A stretch of DNA of 64,000 nucleotides, taken from contig JAQNBH010000010.1 in assembly GCA_028752905.1 (NCBI GenBank), forward strand, positions 17,015,940 to 17,079,939, written 5' to 3'. This document shows positions 43,464 to 54,617 of this stretch, one piece after another. Position 1 is the stretch's first letter; each line of letters begins with the position of its first letter. This DNA comes from Cladorhizidae sp. MBARI D1340-BT2. Lineage: Eukaryota > Porifera > Demospongiae > Poecilosclerida > Cladorhizidae. A program made the translations under genes and the position numbers. The notes below the pieces were generated by a model that did no database searches, was not told where the DNA came from, and saw only the letters and a program-made list of their open reading frames with translations.

Positions 43464-46129
43464 CAGGCTTAGAAATATCAATCATTGACAGATAAGTAAG
43501 TGCCAAGGAACATCATTTTGTGCGTTGCTCTTCATAGTTTATGCTATGAATTTCGTTAGCAACCAAAGATGTTTCTCTAGCATGTCACTGTGCCTTAGAC
43601 ACACTCTTAGCCATAGCCTTGGTTACAGCCTCACAGCTTAGCAGACTTGACAACCATGATGTATGGTTTTGCAGGCTAACAACTCATGTTTTGCAGGATT
43701 TTGATAGCTTTTGCAGGATCTACCACTTCCCCCCCCCCCCCCCCCCCCCCCCAACATCCCTAATCCTCCCTTCCACTTCCAAATATTCTATAGAATCTGA
43801 TCAATACATAATGAAAGTGAAAGTGATATGAGAAGGAATTATGAAGTCTCTGGAGAAGTTTTATTCAAATATTCTAAGACAGAATCTGATCAATACATTT
43901 TTTTCTACCTTTTTTTAAATTTTTTTAATTTTTTAAATTTTTTTTTTTTAAATCAAAATCATGGTCAATTACCCATTGGCTAATATGAAGAGCACACAAT
44001 GCATACACAACATATTAAATACATGAATATTAACAAATGGTATTTTGTACATAACATTTAAATAATATAAGAGAATGGTATTCCTTGATATTGAGCTATG
44101 AGAAAGAATTATGAAGTCTCGGGACAAGTTTCTTCAGGGATTTTTTAGTAGCTGACTTAGCTATTAAATGCATAGTGTCGTTAAGTTAATAAGGTGTGAA
44201 TTTGAGTAACTTTTAACACTTAGGTCACACACCGTGGATGGATCTAGTTGCCGTCTTTCTTCAGTCTCCATCTTCCTAACCACACTAAAGAGGCATTCCA
44301 GATCTGCATTTGAATGAGGCAATATCAGCAAAACTTGTACAAACCACCAAAACAGATTACTTTCAAATCTATGACTGAGTGAACTTTAGCCATTGCTGCC
44401 CAGAAACGATCAATCGCTCCTGATTCATCATCAGCATCAAATTTGGAAAGTTTATAAGATAGTGTAGAATGATAATCCCGAAACTCCATGCTCAAAAAGT
44501 CCAATTCATCAATGGAAAGAGATGCAAAGCGGTTAGCCAATTGAAGAATGCCATTCATTGAGGTCTTATATTTATTCCTAGGATCAAGAAAACTGAGTTG
44601 TTGTAGAGTACTATCATGAAATGGAAATTTCTCTTTCATTTTCAATACACTAGTTTCGTAGAATGTTCGTAGAATGTACGTACACACTTAAAGAAATGTC
44701 TCTCAAGAGGACTTCCTACCATTTCTTCAAGGTCACCGTACAATAATAAACAGGTGGATGTATATACCAATACCAAGCTAATCATTACTTAGCTGGATTT
44801 TGCTATTAGTGATATCGATAGAAGTGATATCATCTGTCAACTTGATAACATCGGGGTCCATGAAATTGCTGACAAAAGAATGCAAGAGTCGACGCACATC
44901 AGCCTGCAAAGTACCAATACGGCTGACATGAGTTTGAAAAACAGTGGAAAAGACATTCAAAGGCTTAAGGATATATAGAACGAAGTTACAAAATAACTTC
45001 ACTTCAGGATCCTTAAGCTGCCTAGCCACCCTCTGTACATGCTCATTGTTAGGTTCAGTCTCAGCTATCCTGTCAAAATAGCAATGAAGAGCTGGCCACT
45101 GCTGAATCTATCTCTTCAAGCAGCTTTCTAAACTCAGCCACCTGGTGAACAGTGCTTTAGAACTCAAAGTGGTTTAATATTGCTAAACTCAAGTTGAATT
45201 TCATTGAACTCCGTCACCCTTGTGGAAGAATGTTTGAAATGATAAAATGTCAATTAAAAGATCATCAAGAGAGACTGGAAGTTTTTTAAGAGCAGCAATA
45301 GTGCACAACGCACCCAAGTGGCAAAGACAACCATGACTAAATAATTTTGGTTGTTTCCCAAGAAACTTAATACTGAATTATGCTTTCCCGCCATAACACT
45401 TGCCGTGTCAGATCCATAACCGATCATGTTACTCATGGAATCTTATGTGAATCAAACTCTTGCTCTATTGCAGTGAAGAGTGACTGAGCTGTAGCAATAT
45501 TGCAGACAGGCATACAAAGAAAACATGTAACTGGCTGATGTGCCACTCTATCCCAATACCTTACCATGATTCCAAAGTACTTCCTATCTGTTTGATCGTT
45601 TCCACCTTCCACCGTCACAGAAAAGGGTGAAAGGAGAAGTGCAGCAAGATTTAATGACCTCATCATTCAATGCTGGAGCCATTGCATATTTCACAATTGC
45701 TGTGGTTTTTGTCCTACCTGATGCAAACCCCTGTGCAATTTTGCAGTCAGGAAACATTATCTTGCACAATTTATTGAAATGATCAGCAGCTAAAATGGGT
45801 ATAATTTATTATGTTCTGCAATGAATGTTGAAAATTAAATTTCAGCAGCTGTAATCTGATCAGCTAGTGTGTCCTTTCTGAACACAGCAGTAATTCTAGT
45901 CTGACTAGTGCTATGTTCTGCATACTCCGAGTGCTTCTTGCTGCTTATGTGCCTTTTAATGTCATGGACTTTTCATGGGCGCCACCAGAAGCGACAAAAA
46001 AGACAGTTAAACAAACGTTGCAGTGAACATATGAAGCATCACACTCCGCTACATATTGTAGTGCTTCCAGTCCACCTGCCACTTACTTGCTACCTTGGTC
46101 TTCTTAGCAGGGGGGGGGGGGGGCACTCT
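43464..46129 (-). mobile_element. hAT transposon relic hAT2, copy 2
   Basis: Collinear with copy 1. Fragments include SVLKMKEKFPFHDSTLQQLS and LDPRNK (44325-44687), MARQLKDPEVKLFCNFVLYI (44778-45029), MIGYGSDTASVMAGKHNSVL (45254-45436) and FGIMVRYWDRVAHQPVTCF (45433-45666). A 24-base C run (43729-43752) lies near its left end. Cut by the LINE at 46130 at the same base as copy 1, so the insertion is inherited, not independent. Confidence 0.75.
43729..43752. repeat. Poly-C tract, U3 hAT2
   Basis: Twenty-four C residues. Orthologous sites: 7 C near 11113 in U1, the interrupted ACCACCACCCC near 25224 in U2, and 19 C at 62093-62111 in U4. Confidence 0.9.
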
Positions 46130-46145
46130 ATAAAAAAAATTAAAA

Positions 46146-46951
46146 ATGGCTGCCAAGTCAGCTCTGAACAACAAGCGCAAGAAACAGCTCAAAGATGGGG
46201 CCGAAGTTCTTGCAAAGTCACTTTTTGTTTGCCCAATATGTGAAGAAGGAATAGTCGATACCTCCGATGATAACGATGGTCAAGATTCGATTGAATGTGA
46301 GGGAAACTGCAACACGTGGCTGCATAGAAGATGTGCAAGCCTCTCCATAGGTGCATTCAATCTTGCAAAGGCATGCCATAAACCCTTTAAGTACCTTGTC
46401 GTCTGAATGAGAAAAAATCTGAATTTGACGAGCTTAAGAAATCGGTGGAGTATTTTAAGGAGAGTCTGAAGAGCCTGATGTCAGCAAAGAGTCCTGGAAA
46501 TGAAATTGAGCAAAAGTCTACCCCAAATCTTGGATCTCATTCATATGCCCCGGTTGTGTCAGAGTCAATCTCCTCCCCTTCTGAAATCTCCGCAAGTGCC
46601 AACCACCACATTCAGTCACCAACGCACTAGGTTGGACAGAAAATTCAACATAGTAATTTATGAAATTGTGGAAAACCCAAAAGGCACTTCTCAATACATT
46701 CGTACAGCAAAAGACATCGAAGCTGCCACGTCCATACTACTAACTACTGTTCACTCCTCAATTTCAGAGCACTCCATCATCGATTGTGTTAGATCAGGCA
46801 AGTGTTCAGCAGATGGTTGCCGACCAGTTCTTGCAACCATGATCAGACCCACTGACTTTTTCGCTATACCTGCTAACAGGGCTAGATTATCCCAGCTCCC
46901 TCATAATTATTTCCATCTAGTCAGAACGCTCTCCAGAGGAGAGAAAGGTTG
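46146..46951 (+). pseudogene. LINE ORF1 remnant, copy 2
   Basis: The ATG-initiated frame is open for 86 codons and covers the PHD-like finger (VCPICEEGI, IECEGNCNTWLHRRCASLS) because this copy lacks the 8-base insertion of copy 1. It then stops at about 46406. The linker and nucleic-acid-binding-like region (46445-46951) continue in other frames, so the full protein is not made. Confidence 0.7.
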
Positions 46952-47289
46952 AATCTCTCTTACTAGTCGAAAAAAAACGCCTGATATCAACTGGGACAGA
47001 TCGTGGTGTGATAAAGCTTAGGAAAAACAGCCTTATTGTGAACAACAAAAGGTATGGAAATTCTACCTTCCAATTATGTTCACTTTTAAGTGATAACCAT
47101 TCTAACGAAGCCATCCACTCAGTTCCAATTAATGAAACCACAGGAATGCTTTTGCAACTACTACCCCAAAGACCTTGTCCTCACATGCTGTGGCTGCCAC
47201 CTTGGAACCATTTACTGACACTCACCATCATGATGACACTGCCCAAATCCCTCTCCCAAACACTTCTAGTAAATGACTATTTGATATTG

Positions 47290-49949
47290 CCATTGTCTTC
47301 ATTTTGGCCTATGGAATGCACGTAGCATAGCAAGCAAACTATCTTTCTTTCAATCACTCACCTACGCAAAGTGCCTTGATGTTGTCTCAATTACTGAAAC
47401 TTGGCTTACAAAATACATATGTGATGGAGAAATACTTCCATCAGGGTACTCTATTTATCGGCAAGACAGGGATGGCAGAGGTGCTGGTGTTTTGGTCTCT
47501 GTCTCTAATCGTATTTCTTCCCAACGAGTCTCGGTAAATACATCTACAGAGGTAAACCTAGCATTACCCACTAACACTTTTATTTTCTGTGTGTATATCT
47601 CTCCTAAAAGCTATTTAGATATTTTTGATGCCCTACCCAGTTTCTCACACATCATTTTACTTGGTGACTTCTACATCACAGATGTTAATTCATTGGTCAA
47701 CCTTGCATGCATCCACGTTCTCTTCCACTACTTTTTGTGATAACTTATTCTCCTACAACTTAGTTCAACTATCTAATCTTCACAAATTGTCCACAAAAAA
47801 TATATATCACTTCCATTGATTCATCTTCCTGCACTGACAAGTCTGATCATTATTTAATTTTGTTTGATGTGGTCACCCCACACATGCTACATTCTCCCCC
47901 TTCGTGTACTCTGCTGAACTATGCTAAAGCTGATTTAGAAGGTTTACGAGATCACCTCCTAGATGTCAGTATTGATCCCTGTATTTTACTCTCGGATGTT
48001 GAACAAATCTGGTTCCTCATTAAACAAAGTATATCATATGCATGTCACAAATTTGTTCCGGTTGCAAAAATTTCTCCCTCTCCTTGACGGTTTAATGCAG
48101 AAATCAGACATCTGTTGAAGAAGGCTAGCACTGTTCGTCGTCGTCATAATCATAAGCCCACTATTCATCAAGAGTCCAAGCTACTTTACATCGAATCAAC
48201 TCTTCAGAGTTTGATTCGATCAGATAAACAAGAATATGAATCTAACCTTGTTTCTGCCTTCCACACCAATATAAGTAAATTACACAGATATTTAAATTTA
48301 TTGTCTCATCCAAAGTCCTAACTATACCCTATTATTGACGCTGCTGTGGTGAAACATCCCCTCGAGAAAGCCAGACTCTTCAACTCTTTTTTCAACTCGG
48401 TTTTTACCATCAGTGATTTTGTTCTCCTTCCTCAGGAAAACCTCCCATCCCCCACAGACCAACTACACCTCATATCCGTCAATGAATCGGATGTGTTCAA
48501 GGTCCTTGTGACTCTCAAAACCAATAAGGCTCCTGGCATTGACAATGTGAGCCCTCTCATTTTGAAACTATGTGCCCACTCATTCTTGACTCCTATCACT
48601 CACCTTCTGTCAGACTGCATAGAATCATGTGCAATACCAGATGAATGGAAGATTCATAAAATTATTCCTATCCCTAAAGGTGGTAATCATTCGATGGTGC
48701 AAAACTTCAGACTCATTTCTCTCTTGTGTCTCTTATTGAAAGTTCTGGAGTCCATTATTTACTCTAAAATTATTGATTTCGTTTGGCCACATTTATCTAA
48801 AAACCAACTGAAGTTTGTTCATGTCTCTCCCAACTACTATCCTACTTTTCTGTAATCATGAAAGCGATTGACAACAAGGAACAATGTGATGTTGTTTACC
48901 TGGATTTTAAAAAATCCTTCGATACCATTCCCCACCCTGAACTTCTGTACAAACTTTGGCATCTTGGCATAAATGGACCACTGTGGTGCTGGTTATCTCA
49001 CAAATCGTTCACACCTTGTGTCAGTCTAGGGAACTTCATCTGACCTACTTCCAGTTAGATCAGGTCTTCCTCAAGGGAGTGTACTTGGGCCATTGTTATT
49101 CCTTGTATATATAAATGATATTCCAAGTACTATGTCATACTGCTTATTTGCTGATGATACAAAGCTCCTACAAGAGATAAAAAACTCAGAAAGTGAAACC
49201 TATTTGCAGCGAGACCTGGATGCTTTGTCATTGTGCTTCTCAACGTGGAAGTTACAAATCAACTCAGCTAAATGTGCTGCAATTCGATTCTCTCTATCTA
49301 CTCAAACACCAACCACTTACTTCATCAATGGACAACCCATCACATGTGCAGAGGAGTATAGAGACCTGGGGATCATTGTCACCAGTAATCTTACTTGGTA
49401 TAGTCATATCAACAGAATATGTGCATCTGCCTATAGATCACTCCACCTAATTAGAAGAAGATCAATCTCCTCAAAAAATTAGATTCTGAGACGGAGCCTT
49501 TACTTTTCTCTAGTTTGTAGCAGATTATCTTACTGCTCACAGTTGTGGAGACCACATCTGATGAAGGACATCATGTGCTTTGAGAAAGTGCAAAAACGAG
49601 CTACAAAGTTCATCCTTGTGATGACTCTATAAATCTAGGCTGATTTCACTTCAGCTATATACTTCCTCCAATGTATTGGTTGGAACTTCATGACATCATG
49701 TTCTTGATCAAGTACTTGAAAGAGTCCCCAGATAACCTTGATGTGAACTCTCACATTTCGTTTGTCTCCTCCTCCACAAGGGCCTCCAGATCTAACCATC
49801 TAAAATACAACTTCAGTCGGACTACATCAACACACCACTTTTATTTTAACAGAGTCCTTCTCCTTTGGAATGCAGTCATGGATCTATCACTTTCCTACCC
49901 GTGCATCAAAAACCGTATCATAACTTTTTTTTCTGGACCCATTTTATAG
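47290..49949 (+). pseudogene. LINE ORF2 remnant (endonuclease and RT), copy 2
   Basis: Same endonuclease and RT motifs as copy 1, with YLDFKKSFDTIPHPELLYKL intact here and CLFADDTKLL preserved (about 49139-49168). Private stop TAG near 49480 follows RRRSISSKN. About 20 bases are missing near 47770 and 8 near 49625 relative to copy 1. Shared stops (after SPSP near 48085 and after HPKS near 48319) predate the unit duplication. Confidence 0.85.
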
Positions 49950-50872
49950 CTAACTTTGATTTTGATATTCCTTGCCTTTCCACTCCTTGTTCATCCTGCT
50001 CATAATCCTTAACAATAGTTCCTATTTTATTTACTCTACACAGGCTATACCAAAGTTGGTGATTGTCCTTCAACAGTTGCCATGTCACTCTCTTCCCTAG
50101 TTTTTGTGCCTGTATGCTCAATGTTGTAAAGTTCTAATAAGGCCACTGCAATTTAATTTCTTGTTTCTCAGGTCCAAATTTTAGCAGACTGGGGGGGGGG
50201 GAATCATGTGATCCAAATCTGAAGCTGGTTAGAATGCAATGGCCCCTCCCTTCACTTTCGCCTGGCTGAGTATATACTGTAGTCAAGTTAGAGAGGATCT
50301 TACCTGCAAATCATCTGTTGAAATGCAGTACTACAAATCCACACTTGTGAGTTTCCCTGATGTCTGCTACTACTGTGGAATGGGGGCTGAAACACTAGTT
50401 GATGATGAAGAGGTCCGTGAACTTGGTGAATCATAATTATGCAACAGTGTTGCCCATATGCTTCCTTTGCAAGAGTGAGGGGAAACAAAACAACCTTCCG
50501 ATTTGGTTAATTAAGAGGCCAAAATACAGTAATGAGATGGATTTTTTGGTTTTGGTTCAGCTTGAAACTATATATATATGTACCATGCAATACATTTTTC
50601 TTGAAAGTTTTTTTTCCTCCTGGTTGCCTGGTCTAAATTTGTGCCCAGGAATCTGAGAAACAAGTAATCAAATTGGTATGGCCTAATAATATAAAATAAC
50701 AGCTTCTGTCCAAGGCTGATTCATGAGGTTGACCATTGTAGGCTAGGCTCCTTCACGCGAAAACTGAAGATGTTGATTCAATTCAGAAATACATACAGGA
50801 CACAAAGCGTAAACAATAATCAAAGTCAAAAGTCAAAGGTTACGTTGGGTTTTTCCAGAGGAGGGGTTGTGC

Positions 50873-51071
50873 CGGGATTGCGGGAAGATGAAATGCAGGA
50901 GATTCCCTGGAAATCCGAGAGGGTTGGTAAGTGTGGGCGCGTTTGAGAGTGTGGTTATAAATAGCGTGGGTAGAGCTATGAGCATGCGTACACTGGCCGG
51001 TCTATATAACGACCTAATCAGCGCACTGTAAATTAATACCAGGTTTTTACCATTTCAACAACTACATAGGA
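50873..51071 (+). promoter_or_regulatory. GPCR-C promoter region
   Basis: CGGGATTGCGGGAAGATGA (50873-50891), TATAAATA near 50956-50963, GAGCATGCGTACACTGGCC near 50980, and TATATAA at 51003-51009. The arrangement and the 63-base distance to the ATG match GPCR-B, with only a few substitutions in the whole region. Confidence 0.55.
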
Positions 51072-52160
51072 ATGGATGAACACTTCACTTGCTCTGCTCA
51101 AGACCTCGGTAGAGACAATGCCACTGAGTTCGTGTGGACGCTGCCAGTAGAAGATGAATCACATCGGCAAAGTGTGATTTCTGTTGCAGTGATCCAAATC
51201 ATCCTAATAACGGTGGGAATCCCTTTGAATATAGTAGTAATTGCTGCCATCCTGAAGAATAAGCTGCTCTCTAAGCCCACACATTTGCTACTGCTGAATT
51301 TGGCAGTTTCAGATGTGTTGGTGTGTGTGTTGGTCATGCCCTTCAACGTGGTCGTCTCTCTTGCTGGCAGGTTCTTCATAGGATCCTCAGATTACGTTCG
51401 CTGTCAATTTTGCCACGCTTTTGTAATCACCACCATCATCACCATCTATCTCTCGCTCTTCACTGTGGCTGCCATGTCTGTGGACAGACTAATTTATATC
51501 AAGTACCCCCTCAGATATGCCAGTATTGTAACGCGTAAGAGGATGACTGTGGTAATGCTAATTGTGTGGTTTGTGTGCATCTTGATTGGCCTTCCTCCTG
51601 TATTTGGGTTGGGGGAGATTGGTTACAGCAAGATTGTGGGCACTTGCAGCATCATCTACTCTGCTGAAACAAGAGTAACGCACAGTGTGTACTACTGTGT
51701 GCTACTGGTGTGTGTGGCCATCTTGCCCTTCGTCACTACTGTAGTTGCTAATGTGTGGCTCGTCTTCCTCATGCACAGATTCATATGGGAAAAATGTAAT
51801 GACACAAAGAGAAAAATGGAATTCTGCCGTTCTAATTCTCAATCGGAACAAATAAATTCTCTGGATAACATTGAGTCCAGATATAACGAGCAGCGGATTT
51901 TCCTGGCCAAAGTGTTTGGAGCTATATTTGTGGTGAACATTGTCACGTGGATTCCAACTGTGTGCATCACTATAGTATGTGGTATAGTTGGAGCAGATAA
52001 AGTGCCACCTGAAATGTTCCCCTTCATCTTTCTTGCCTTCCTCAGTCAGCCTGCCATTCACCCCATATTGGAGACCTTTCTCGTGACCAAAATCAGAAAC
52101 AGTTTGTGGAAATGGACTTGTTGCCGGCACCATGAAAAGACTCAAGAAGTACTTGTCTAA
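51072..52160 (+). CDS. GPCR-C, rhodopsin-like (class A) receptor, intact
   Basis: A single-exon 362-residue frame, near-identical to GPCR-B: I count five nucleotide differences over the frame. Three change residues: D107 (N in B), L171 (F in B) and R275 (Q in B). A shares D107, L171 and Q275, so R275, at the intracellular start of TM6, is the change private to C. All class A landmarks and the atypical HPILE and DRL motifs are as in B. Starting at this ATG gives the same length as B and places it 63 bases after the TATA box. If both copies are real loci, this is a very recent duplicate with likely the same ligand and expression. Confidence 0.95.
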   Translation: MDEHFTCSAQDLGRDNATEFVWTLPVEDESHRQSVISVAVIQIILITVGIPLNIVVIAAILKNKLLSKPTHLLLLNLAVSDVLVCVLVMPFNVVVSLAGRFFIGSSDYVRCQFCHAFVITTIITIYLSLFTVAAMSVDRLIYIKYPLRYASIVTRKRMTVVMLIVWFVCILIGLPPVFGLGEIGYSKIVGTCSIIYSAETRVTHSVYYCVLLVCVAILPFVTTVVANVWLVFLMHRFIWEKCNDTKRKMEFCRSNSQSEQINSLDNIESRYNEQRIFLAKVFGAIFVVNIVTWIPTVCITIVCGIVGADKVPPEMFPFIFLAFLSQPAIHPILETFLVTKIRNSLWKWTCCRHHEKTQEVLV

Positions 52161-52617
52161 GTCATATGTTCATGTATGTATTTAGCATGCCCAGCATGGC
52201 AGCACTGTCTGATGTGGCACACATCAACATTTATGTCTTTCTCTAACATAACTTTGTTGCATATGGTGCATCATGAATTGAAGAGCACCACCCCAATAAC
52301 ATAATTATTATCTGTCACATTCATCTCTGCATTATATGGGCGTGCAAATCTCATAATAAAAGTAACAGTTGCTGTGATTGTTCTGAAGATCTTCTAGCAT
52401 AGACCTGGTAGCCATGAAGCACATCACTATACATTCCAAATTCAAAGGACATATATATATTTATTTAGGATTACGGAATTGTTTGTTGTTAATATATTTA
52501 CACAAGAATAAAGGGACACTGCTTGTGGTTGTAATGATATATGCTGCAGAGTACAAGGCATTTCTCTAAGCTAAATTACTACTATGCTCTATACTGTATG
52601 CTATTCTGCCTATAAAA
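52161..52617. other. GPCR-C 3' UTR and spacer
   Basis: Matches 33709-34165 nearly base for base, including AATAAA near 52507. Confidence 0.45.
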
Positions 52618-52622
52618 GGCAA

Positions 52623-52675
52623 CCCACCAACAACTTGTCGGAGTTGGTGGGTGCTTGTCAGGGCTCGGCCCTGAC
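52623..52675. other. Paired hairpins, U3 copy
   Basis: CCCACCAAC / GTTGGTGGG (52623-52631 and 52643-52651), then GTCAGGGC-TCG-GCCCTGAC (52657-52675), a perfect stem. Confidence 0.8.
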
Positions 52676-53060
52676 TGGCTTCAGAGCAGCCCTATAAAGA
52701 ATGAACATTATAAATAGAATTTATATATAGAGCTAGAATTCATGATCTCAGACTTCATCAGAACTCATGATTTCAGACTATCAACACTTAAGACAATCAT
52801 GGTATCATTTCACACTCTTAGATAAGTCCTGTAGGGACAAGCAGTAATTCTACAACTCCCACACTGTCATCAACACCATAAGCTGTGAAAGCCAGGCTGC
52901 AAGGGTATTTAAACCCCTCTGCAGTCCAGCTTAGGCAGTCTCATCCTCTCCTGCTACTCGACTGTTGTTTTAATACAAGTTACTTAAGATCTAAAACTCT
53001 TTTGTCAAGCTTGGAGTTTAGCTAGAAGAAGTTAGGGAGAGACTCTGGTGGCAGCGAATT
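52636..53060 (+). mobile_element. LTR-like segment, U3 copy
   Basis: Counterpart of the U1 and U2 segments, with a short deletion near 52755 relative to U2. The rest, to 53448, holds only the broken antisense ORF remnant. Confidence 0.3.
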
Positions 53061-53448
53061 ACCAAAGTTGGTATCTGTTAGGCCTCTTGTGGTTGGAGAC
53101 TACTCTAATAGTGCTGATCTCAATTAAATTATAGTTTTGGTTGAAAACCATCAGAGTGCCTGTAACAGTATCATATTCCAGAGAATGGGCACATAGCCTC
53201 CGTGACATGGCTATTCCCTCACAGCTATACTATATACTAGTGTCTACTCTGCCTGAGGGATATAGTGTGTTCACTGCATCCATTCTCTTCCAGGTTGGCT
53301 GGTCTGCCTGCATTACATACTTAATCTCCAATACAATTACGTCTTTGGATCTTTGGCATCTGAAACTGCTGCATAATGTCATCATAAACATCCTCAATCA
53401 CCTTGTATCTGGCACCTCCCTCAACCAAGTCAGATGTCAAAACAAATA

Positions 53449-53682
53449 TGTAATGTTCAAGTATTATATTACACACTGTATCAGTCACTTTGATTATTAT
53501 GCATAGACATTGCATCATCATTATGTATTGATTGTGACACATTATTACATCACGTGATAGAAGAAAGAGAAGTTTTATACTTGTGCTTTAACTGTCTAAG
53601 TACGGTTCGACGGTCTTCATAAATCCAGCCTGGACGGATATAAAGACAACCAGATAACAATAAGTAACAGTTGAACAGTATA
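53449..53682 (+). repeat. 5' LTR, Mag-like element copy 2
   Basis: Same length as 35013-35246 and nearly identical to it, including the TTATTATGCATA insertion that separates 5' from 3' LTRs. Confidence 0.88.
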
Positions 53683-53783
53683 ACTGGCGATGAGGATTAT
53701 GAACCATAGCAGTAGCCGGAAGAATTGACTTGTCACCATTAGCAACCTTTGACACTGTGAGTGATCCATCATATTAAGCCAGA

Positions 53784-54617
53784 GATGGAAAAGTTGGAAG
53801 CGGCATTTCGAGATATATATAGCAGCGCTCAATGTAAGTGACGACAAACAAAAGAAAGCAATCCTGTTGTATCAGGCAGGACAGGCTACCCAAGAAATTT
53901 TTGACACAATTCCAAATACAGGAGATGACTTTGCCACAGCTATGGAAAAGTTAGACAACTATTTCACACCCAAGAAAAATGTGTCCTACGAGATTTTCCA
54001 ATTTCGTAAAGCTGTTCAACAATCAGGAGAGACTGGATCAATTTGTTACCAGATTGAGAAAGCTAGCTTCCACATGTGACCTGGGAAAAGAGTTGAAGTC
54101 CACTACCATCCAGAATTGTCAGTCAAAACATCTAAGAAGAGTGGCACTTCATGATGATCTATCCTTAGAGGCTCTACTGGCTAAAGCAAGAGCGCAAGAA
54201 GCGAGTGAAGAGCAGGCAAAAGGAATTGAACAGGCACACTCAGCAGCAGAAGCAGTGAATGTTATTCAGCAGAAGCGACCACCCAGAAAATGGCAGTCAC
54301 CACGAACATGGACAAAACCAGAAGGTCAGAGTATATGTCGTAAGTGTGGATTTTTGTGGCCCCATAAGAATGGCTCATGTCCAGCAAAAGGTCAAACTTG
54401 TAGTAAGTGTGGTAAAAGTAATCATTTTGCCAAAGTATGTCTCTCAAAACAAAAACAAGTACAAGGTCGATACAAAACACATGAGTCCCAACCGAAACAC
54501 AAGCACAAACAAATTTGTCAAGTTTCATCAGAGTCCAACCAAAAGTGTGATAGCAGTAGTGATGAGTATCTGTACACATTGGGTGTGACACTGCACGTAT
54601 GGCAGCACCAAAAGTAA
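53784..54617 (+). pseudogene. gag remnant, Mag-like element copy 2
   Basis: Shares the capsid-region frame change with copy 1 (about 54020-54075). The nucleocapsid CCHC knuckle CSKCGKSNHFAKVC is intact, and the region lacks the 12-base duplication seen in U2. Confidence 0.82.

Larger units (their letters stand above)
46130..50698 (+). mobile_element. CR1/L2-like LINE, copy 2
   Basis: Near-identical to 27625-32244 with the same two junctions inside hAT2. It ends in AATAATATAAAATA before CAGCTTCTG. Differences from copy 1 are scattered substitutions and short indels only. Confidence 0.85.

Noticed and set aside
27625..50698. Two independent LINE insertions at one hot spot
   Set aside because: Identical junctions plus shared stops show one insertion later duplicated with the unit.
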